From Lepidurus packardi (lineage: Eukaryota; Arthropoda; Branchiopoda; Notostraca; Triopsidae): 64,000 nt of DNA. The translations under genes were made by a program, and so were the position numbers. The notes beneath the pieces were generated by a model. It had not been told where the DNA came from. It did no database searches and was given only the letters and a program-made list of their open reading frames with translations. Shown piece after piece: positions 61,340-64,000 of this stretch (the stretch's first letter is position 1; the number at the start of each line of letters is the position of its first letter). The stretch lies in the NCBI GenBank assembly GCA_023053545.1, contig JAKZAN010000002.1:7808790-7872789 (forward strand), given 5' to 3'.

Positions 61340-63550
61340 TTAACCGCTCAAAAATGCATCGATCTGGCCAGTAGCGAAAGCATTGGCATCGACGACTGGC
61401 CGAGGCTGCGACGGCCTAATCGGGGCGCTTTCCGCCCTGAAGGGGGCCAGAGCTGGGAGCGTATTTGGTGCGAACCGCTGTTGCTGCTGCTGTGGAAACT
61501 GCTGGTTAGCGAAAAAGTTCGCCTGTTGTTGAGATGATGATGGCCCAAATGCCGAGGGGTTGTTGAATGCCTGCGCTTGCTGTGGGGCGAATGGATTGTT
61601 ACCGAAGTCCGGAAGTTGCTGCTGTTGCTGGGCGAATCGGTGGTCTTGGACAGGGAACGGGTTGTTCTGGGCGAACTGTTGGGAAGGAAAAGCAGGTTGT
61701 TGCTGTTGCTGTTGGGGTTGATTGTTGAAGAAGGTTTGGCTTTGCTGTTGTTGTCTAAGGAAGTTTTGCTGCTGCTGTTGATCGCGTTGACGCTGTAGTT
61801 GATCCTGGACTTGTTGGGCGGGTGGTCCGAAGGAGTTGAAGTTGATTTCGGGCTCGCTGATGGTAGTGCGAGGTGTAGTGTGGCGAACACGCCCAGCAGT
61901 AGTAGCTGTGGCCGAGATTTGGAGTTCTGGGCGTTGTGTTGGGATGGCCACTGGGGTGCGTGCGGTGGTGGTAGTAGTTGTGGAGGTACTGGGAACGAAG
62001 CCGATGAGGGTTTCCCGTATAGAAATATCGTCTTGATCGGGGATGCGTTGGAGTAGATTGCTTTGGAATTGGTTGGTGTTGCGGTCGAAGGTGAGCTCGC
62101 TGGTAAAAGTACGAGTCCCTGTCCGCGGACGCGATGGTCGCTCATCCTCATTGTCGTCATCGTTGACGAAAACCGGACGAGAGACCGGGCGGCTAACGGG
62201 TCGTTGTTGGGAGTTCTGATTGTTGGACCCAAAACGAGCGACTTCATCATCGAAGTTAAATCGTTGGGAAGGCGTAGCGGGTGTGGTTTGGGCGATGGCG
62301 GCGCGGGGAGGGGTATTCAGTCGGTTAGGGGAAGGGGTAGCGCTGCCAAAGAACACTTCTTCTTGGGGTTGTTGATGTTGCTGCTGTTGCTGCTGGGTTT
62401 GAGTTCCAGTGTTGGTATTCTGAACGCGGGTCTTCGTTACGACTTTACGGGTAGGAGGGTTGGTGCGTTGGGGGGTTGGATTGACGTTGAATTGTTGGAG
62501 AATGGTCGCCTCGTCTTCTTCGAAGCTGCTAGCTTGGGCCGGTACTGGTCGGCGAGCAGGGATGTTGGTATTGACTGGTCGGCGAGCGGGGATGTTCAAA
62601 GGACGGTTGTCTTCTTGGTTTTCTTCTTCATCGTTGTTGTGGCGGTTGGGGTCACAAGGGTTGCCAGAGACGTAGGTGAACTCACGACGAACGCCTTCGG
62701 GGTCGATGTAACCGTACTTGCCGCGGACGACGCAGTCTACGCCACGAGTTTCCTCTTTGAAGGATCCGTCTTCATTTTCATAACCGAAAGTGAAAGAACC
62801 GTCAGCGTTCAAAGTGTTGTAACGACGGATGGTGCCAATCACGTTTCCACTCTTGGTGTCTTCTTCCTCAAGGCTGTCCACATTCGAGGTAGCTACGGGA
62901 CGGGCCCGGGTAGTGGTGGGAGCAGGAGTGACTCGTTGCTGGGTAGCCGTGGTACGAGCGTTGGTAGTGGGTCGGCGAGCAGCTGTAGTTATTGCGGCCG
63001 CTGTCACGCGTGGGATGGTGGTTCTGCGTAGAGGAGGCGCAGTTACAGAGGGTACTGGGATAACAATGGGTTCCTCTTCCAAGACGATTTCCTCCTCGAT
63101 AACTTCTTCAAACTCTTCTTGTACTTGGGTAGAAGGTAGAGGAGTCGTGGTGGTGGTTGAAGCGGTGGTAGTAGTGGTAGTTAATGTACGCGATCGGCCA
63201 CGCGGAATTGCTGGGACTACCCTGGAACGAGTTCCTGGCCGTTGCTGGCCTAAAGTGAGATCCACTACCGCTGCTGCTACCAGCAGGATCACCTGTAATA
63301 CAAAGTGATTTCTTTACTTTTCATAGCTAATTACGTCTTTTAAAATAACTACTGGCTCAATGGAATAATTTAGTCAAATTACTTGGGCTTGTAAAAACTT
63401 AAAATATATATCTTTTTTTAAGTTTAGGCTTAAAAATTGATTCTAATACACGATTAATTAATATAGGTTTAGTTTTTAGAATTTTGCACATAAATTCCTA
63501 ATAGTATTTTCTAAAGAGGGAGGTGAACTTACGAGTGTTTTGGGTATCAT
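61340..63550 (-). CDS. Long Thr- and Gln-rich cuticular protein with cysteine-containing R&R-type chitin-binding domain
   Basis: Two exons: 63533-63550 encodes MIPKTL (donor CTC|GTAAGT) and 61340-63292 (acceptor TATTACAG) encodes 650 residues and TAA, for 656 residues. The spliced N-terminus forms a signal peptide (VILLVAAAVV), cleaved near Gly21. Thr runs at 43-56 and Thr/Pro/Arg repeats up to about 140 look mucin-like, with an acidic patch at 64-80. The chitin-binding domain spans about 160-222: DGSFTFGYENEDGSFKEETR, then CVVRGKYGYIDPEG and FTYVSGNPCDPN. Its two cysteines, 193 and 219, are unusual for R&R domains and could form a disulfide. The C-terminal 400 residues are disordered-looking, with IPARRPV repeats and long Gln tracts. 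The likely role is an extracellular matrix or cuticle linker. It is the most divergent member of this cluster, and its family is firm only at the chitin_bind_4 level. Confidence 0.92.
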
Positions 63551-63703
63551 GCTATGTTTTGAAGTTCCGCAAGGCACTTGCAAAGTGTCCGTATCTCTTG
63601 GTAGTTGGTACAGTTGGAGTAATAGGGACCTCGAGTTCCTTGCTATGTTGCACACCTTTGTTCTGAATCTGGTCTGAACACATCGTCTAGCTCCGTTCAG
63701 TGC

Positions 63704-63710
63704 TTATATA
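63704..63710 (-). promoter_or_regulatory. TATA box of the cuticular gene at 61340-63550
   Basis: TATATAA on the minus strand, about 155 bp upstream of the ATG at 63550. An initiator-like TTCAGA lies about 35 bp downstream, near 63673-63678. Confidence 0.65.
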
Positions 63711-64000
63711 GGCACCACGCCCAGCACGTTTTGGGTAACCAGTCGCTCGATTGCAAGCCAAAAAAGCCTTGAGGGGAATTGTATTAAAGCTCTTTTTCGT
63801 TTAGCATCTTTTTTTTTTCGTGCTTTTCTTTTGCTGTATCAGACCATCAGTACGAGTTCCGTCCAACCAAATGACCATCAAACTACTTGTTTTGCTCTGT
63901 TGCAACCTTTAAGAAAAAAAGATCTCTGCCATTTCCTGTATTTCCAAGTCAAACCAAAAGAACCTGATCCGGAACTTCAATTTTCTTTATCCTGATCTAG

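Noticed and set aside
62063-63031. 322-codon plus-strand frame
   Set aside because: Antisense shadow of the Thr/Gln-rich cuticular protein gene at 61340-63550.
1-64000. CRISPR arrays, rRNA and tRNA genes
   Set aside because: No regularly spaced direct repeats, no rRNA-like stretches, and no A-box/B-box pair with a cloverleaf was found by eye.

Overview
The window is arthropod genomic DNA, most likely from a crustacean (perhaps a Daphnia-like branchiopod). It holds a Dpr-type neuronal immunoglobulin gene, a cluster of chitin-binding cuticular protein genes with short introns, TATA-box promoters and a RabBD (Slp/Slac2-like) exon pair. There is also an I-type LINE with an RNase H domain. No bacterial-style operons, CRISPR arrays, rRNA or tRNA genes were seen. 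The crustacean assignment is an inference from protein style; only the arthropod level is firm.

Layout. Bases 1-9614 are an almost exact direct copy of 28256-37865. The first copy ends exactly at a 100-base N gap (9615-9714), which points to a redundant contig end or haplotig more than to a real tandem duplication. The second copy carries the 5' half of a dpr-like gene on the minus strand. Its 3' exons lie at 25.5, 23.9 and 23.5 kb, so six coding exons (32546 down to 23396) give one uninterrupted 588-residue two-Ig protein. Copy 1 has the first three coding exons only; the rest would lie left of the window. Downstream on the same strand, at 17.8 and 16.5 kb, are two exons encoding a Rab27-type effector N-terminus (Slp/Slac2 homology); its remaining exons were not found.

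Between 32.5 and 46.7 kb, and in the 9.7-16.4 and 17.9-23.4 kb stretches, I recognise no gene, only scattered microsatellites, small inverted repeats, two CRE-like palindromes, one small signal-peptide ORF and one candidate untranslated exon.

From 46.7 to 63.7 kb is a cuticular protein (CPR, Rebers-Riddiford) cluster of four genes: a head-to-head pair (46.7-47.5 minus, 50.4-51.6 plus), a Gln/Asn-rich one (58.4-59.5 minus) and a long Thr/Gln-rich one (61.3-63.55 minus). In all four a tiny first coding exon (15-18 bp) is spliced into the signal peptide, and each has a TATA box. The head-to-head pair carries acidic D-x-[DN]-x-D-G-x-x-D loops outside the chitin-binding domain, suggesting calcium binding. 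A LINE with two intact ORFs (52.0-57.3 kb, minus) sits between the second and third cuticle genes; its ORF2 stop codon merges directly into the poly(A) tail.
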